From contig NZ_LT906468.1 of the NCBI RefSeq assembly GCF_900187125.1, positions 1,178,001 through 1,242,000 of the forward strand: a stretch of 64,000 nt of DNA, in the 5' to 3' direction. The position numbers were made by a program, and so were the translations under genes. A model generated the notes under the pieces. It worked only from the letters and a program-made list of their open reading frames with translations. It searched no databases and was not told the origin of the DNA. The stretch comes from Sphingobacterium mizutaii (GTDB taxonomy: Bacteria; Bacteroidota; Bacteroidia; Sphingobacteriales; Sphingobacteriaceae). This document shows, piece after piece, positions 62,090-64,000 of this stretch. Position 1 is the first letter of the stretch; each line of letters begins with the position of its first letter.

Positions 62090-62743
62090 CTAATTTAGAT
62101 TAATTAAAAATAAATATCCTATTCTTTTTCGGAGTTCGATGGCAATATCGTTGGTGAATGTTTGGATAACTAATGGGTCATCCACATTGTTGTGGATAAT
62201 CAGGTCGCATTCTTCACGGTGAGGGAGAAGATATTCATTATAAGATGGTACGACATGGTTGATCCATTTGTACATTACATCGTCATGGTCATAACCGCGC
62301 TCGACCAAATCCCTTCTCAACCTTCTCTGCAGGGCAATCGGTTCATCAGCATCCAAGAAAATCCTATAGTCCAATAGTTCATTGATTTCCTCATAATGGA
62401 AAATAAACAAGCCTTCGACTACTAAAATGGGAGCTGGATTGATTTCCAGCATTTTGGGAGCAATATCGGGATTGTTAAAAGTATATTCCTTTTGGAATAC
62501 AGTGTTGCCGTCAAATAGTTCCTTGATGTGATGATAGAAAGCATCACGATTGATAGAAGTTGGTAAGTCGAAATTATAGAGCCTATTTTCTTCTTTTGTT
62601 TTGGTATTAGCAGGTATATAGTAATCATCTTGAGAGATCAAGGTGACTTCTTTCTGTGAAAAATGATCTAAAAAGCTTTTTAAAAAGAAAGTTTTTCCTG
62701 AACCGCTGCTTCCTGCGATTCCAATTACATAGGGTTTGTCCAT
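62090..62743 (-). CDS. udk: Uridine kinase
   Basis: 217 residues. P-loop GIAGSSGSGKTFFLKSF at the N-terminus, then ISQDDYYIPA and YNFDLPTSINRDAFYHHI, with the lid Arg residues in QRRLRRDLVERG. It phosphorylates uridine (and often cytidine) to the monophosphate for pyrimidine salvage. It lies 13 bp after the LysM gene and 13 bp before the small Cys-rich gene, all on the minus strand. Confidence 0.92.
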   Translation of the reverse strand: MDKPYVIGIAGSSGSGKTFFLKSFLDHFSQKEVTLISQDDYYIPANTKTKEENRLYNFDLPTSINRDAFYHHIKELFDGNTVFQKEYTFNNPDIAPKMLEINPAPILVVEGLFIFHYEEINELLDYRIFLDADEPIALQRRLRRDLVERGYDHDDVMYKWINHVVPSYNEYLLPHREECDLIIHNNVDDPLVIQTFTNDIAIELRKRIGYLFLINLN

Positions 62744-62756
62744 TTTTTAACTTGCA

Positions 62757-63683
62757 CTAATTTACTGGTGCGCCGTAGGCAATTTCAATAAGGAATCGTT
62801 TATCGAGAGCTCCAATATAAGATGCTGCGGATTTGGAAAGAATAACAATGGCATCTCTGCTTTCTGCAGTATCGGAGAATTTTCCTACAACTTTGGCAAA
62901 GGTAACACTTTTTGTCAATGGGTTTGTAATTTTTAGAATAGTACCTACCGGAGCTGTACGGTGCAAAGCTAGGTTGCTGCGGCCACCGGACTCGAGGTTT
63001 TCCATCCAGATACCAATACCTTTTTCTTTTTTCTCACGGATCCCATAGCGGTTGGTTTCGAATTCGATCTCTTCTTTGCTGATATTTTCAGGGATGGGGA
63101 GATTGATGGCTGCCGGAGCAGTTTCTTTCTGTACCACGACCACATTGCCATCGGGGATCTTCAAAGTCTGTCCCTCACGAACAGTATCTGAATCTAAGCT
63201 GTTCAGTTTTTTAATATTGTCTACCGTGGTCGAGAAACGCTTTGCAATAGAATATAAGGTTTCATTGGAACCCACTTTGTATTCCGTAAGGATCTTAGCT
63301 TGGATGGTTTGTGTATTTGGATCTCCAAGGGGTTTTGAATCCCTATTATTGGGTTCGTTCTGAACAACTTCTGGTTTATTTTCCGGTTTCTTTTCTTCTT
63401 CTTTGAATGGGATATAAACAGCATCACCAACGCGCAGGTTCTTTTTGTTGTTGGCATTCATGATATCCTTCACAGGGATACCATAGATCCTGCTCAGCTG
63501 GTAGTAAGTGTCCTTTGCTGTGACGCTATGTTCAATAAAAGTTTTTCCGTTTACTACTGTTTTCTTTTGACTTGGGTTGCTTGATTGGGCTTGTGCCAGA
63601 GAGATTCCGGCGAATAAAAAAGCAGCAGAAAATATAATAATAGTCTTTCTGTAAGACTTTTTGAATAATCGTTCTTTCATCAT
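62757..63683 (-). CDS. LysM-domain exported protein with RlpA-like C-terminus
   Basis: 308 residues from the first of two adjacent ATGs; a TTG three codons earlier is in frame but unlikely. Signal peptide ends near SLAQAQ. Two LysM repeats (about 50-95, HSVTAKDTYYQLSRIYGIPVKD; about 138-180, YKVGSNETLYSIAKRFSTT) would bind peptidoglycan. The C-terminal region (about 215-308; GIGIWMENLESGG, SNLALHRTAPVGTILKITNP) resembles a double-psi barrel as in RlpA, without the full catalytic set that I can confirm. Likely a periplasmic peptidoglycan-associated protein. Confidence 0.83.
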   Translation of the reverse strand: MMKERLFKKSYRKTIIIFSAAFLFAGISLAQAQSSNPSQKKTVVNGKTFIEHSVTAKDTYYQLSRIYGIPVKDIMNANNKKNLRVGDAVYIPFKEEEKKPENKPEVVQNEPNNRDSKPLGDPNTQTIQAKILTEYKVGSNETLYSIAKRFSTTVDNIKKLNSLDSDTVREGQTLKIPDGNVVVVQKETAPAAINLPIPENISKEEIEFETNRYGIREKKEKGIGIWMENLESGGRSNLALHRTAPVGTILKITNPLTKSVTFAKVVGKFSDTAESRDAIVILSKSAASYIGALDKRFLIEIAYGAPVN

Positions 63684-63692
63684 TGAGTGCAA

Positions 63693-64000
63693 TTATACTA
63701 AATATGAAACAATTTCTCTCTTGTTAAAGGACATAAAGAAGACTTGACTACCTAATTGGAAATAAGGTTGGGGGATCATTTTCTCCATGTCATGAAGTAT
63801 GACTTGTTGATCTAGTATCTGGTTTAAATTACTTGTTGCCAAACAGAGGTCGAAATGGTCATTTTTCTGTTTATGGTAACACCAGAGGAAGTGGTGTCCA
63901 CATTTACTCAACCATAAGGGCCCAATGTTGTGCTCATTTTTTAAAAATCGTGGGGTTTGTTGATACGTGACAGGGTACTGGATTTTGTTGCATGCCATGT
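63693..64000 (-). CDS. Hypothetical protein, partial or near-complete
   Basis: The frame runs from TAA at 63693 to the window edge. An ATG two bases from the edge gives 101 residues, but the gene may begin further out. The sequence is rich in aromatic, Cys and His residues (LSKCGHHFLWCYHKQKND, DLCLATSNLNQILDQQ) with no recognised motif. It ends about 10 bp before the LysM start on the same strand, so it may lead that operon. Confidence 0.5.
   Translation of the reverse strand, partial: MACNKIQYPVTYQQTPRFLKNEHNIGPLWLSKCGHHFLWCYHKQKNDHFDLCLATSNLNQILDQQVILHDMEKMIPQPYFQLGSQVFFMSFNKREIVSYLV

Overview
The window looks like chromosomal DNA of a Bacteroidota bacterium, most likely Sphingobacteriaceae (Sphingobacterium-like). 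The evidence is a SusC/SusD pair, a LytTR-type two-component system next to a LiaF-like protein, a DUF3276 (PUR-alpha-like) protein, promoters of the Bacteroidota type (TTG about 20 nt upstream of TAnnTTTG), few Shine-Dalgarno sequences, and housekeeping proteins of Bacteroidota character. The genus is inferred; no rRNA or tRNA gene was seen in the window.

Region by region. 1-9.4 kb: a same-strand carbohydrate/polyol-type catabolic cluster with a partial ACS-family MFS transporter, an FAD oxidoreductase, a secreted endonuclease/exonuclease/phosphatase-fold enzyme, a polyol-permease-like MFS transporter, a D-2-hydroxyacid dehydrogenase, two tandem FGGY kinases, a histidine phosphatase and a secreted glycerophosphodiester phosphodiesterase. 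The dehydrogenase, kinases and phosphatase abut almost base to base. 9.5-21.7 kb: a DUF3857/transglutaminase/DUF2569 membrane protein; purM with an S6-modification-type pair (a RimK-like ligase and a Zn-protease/retropepsin-like protein); purH and purN separated by an esterase and a lipoprotein; a thioredoxin-like protein; AraC plus RidA. 22-26.2 kb: a serine hydrolase, then a LytTR regulator, LytS-type kinase and LiaF-like protein. 26.4-36.1 kb: DUF3276, dipeptidyl peptidase IV, a membrane protein, dxr, rseP, carA (with a probable leader-peptide attenuator), eno and ftsB. 36.8-41.5 kb: SusC/SusD. 42-49.3 kb: a FkbM methyltransferase, cystathionine beta-synthase-like enzyme, AMP nucleosidase, clpX, clpP, a solitary HsdR-N nuclease-like protein, holA and a secreted protein. 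50.7-57.9 kb: a double-CDGSH protein and a TetR-TolC-adaptor-RND efflux operon. 58.5-64 kb: a cytochrome c/SCO pair, lipoprotein, DUF4442 protein, MFS transporter, a tiny Cys/Lys-rich protein, udk, a LysM protein and a partial gene.

The most unusual content is between genes. Four gaps (12.2-12.6, 41.5-42.1, 49.4-50.6 and 58.1-58.5 kb) are mosaics of several dispersed repeat families. One is an approximately 260-nt nested-stem element present twice, in which all four base differences in the central stem are compensated on the opposite arm. That is direct evidence that the folded form is conserved. Others are a 19-nt REP-like palindrome (four copies, also with compensatory changes), heptamer tandem repeats touching stop codons, and long perfect palindromes. 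Two promoter-then-terminator units also stand out: the carA leader, and an orphan unit of about 70 nt near 58.05 kb that may encode a small RNA.
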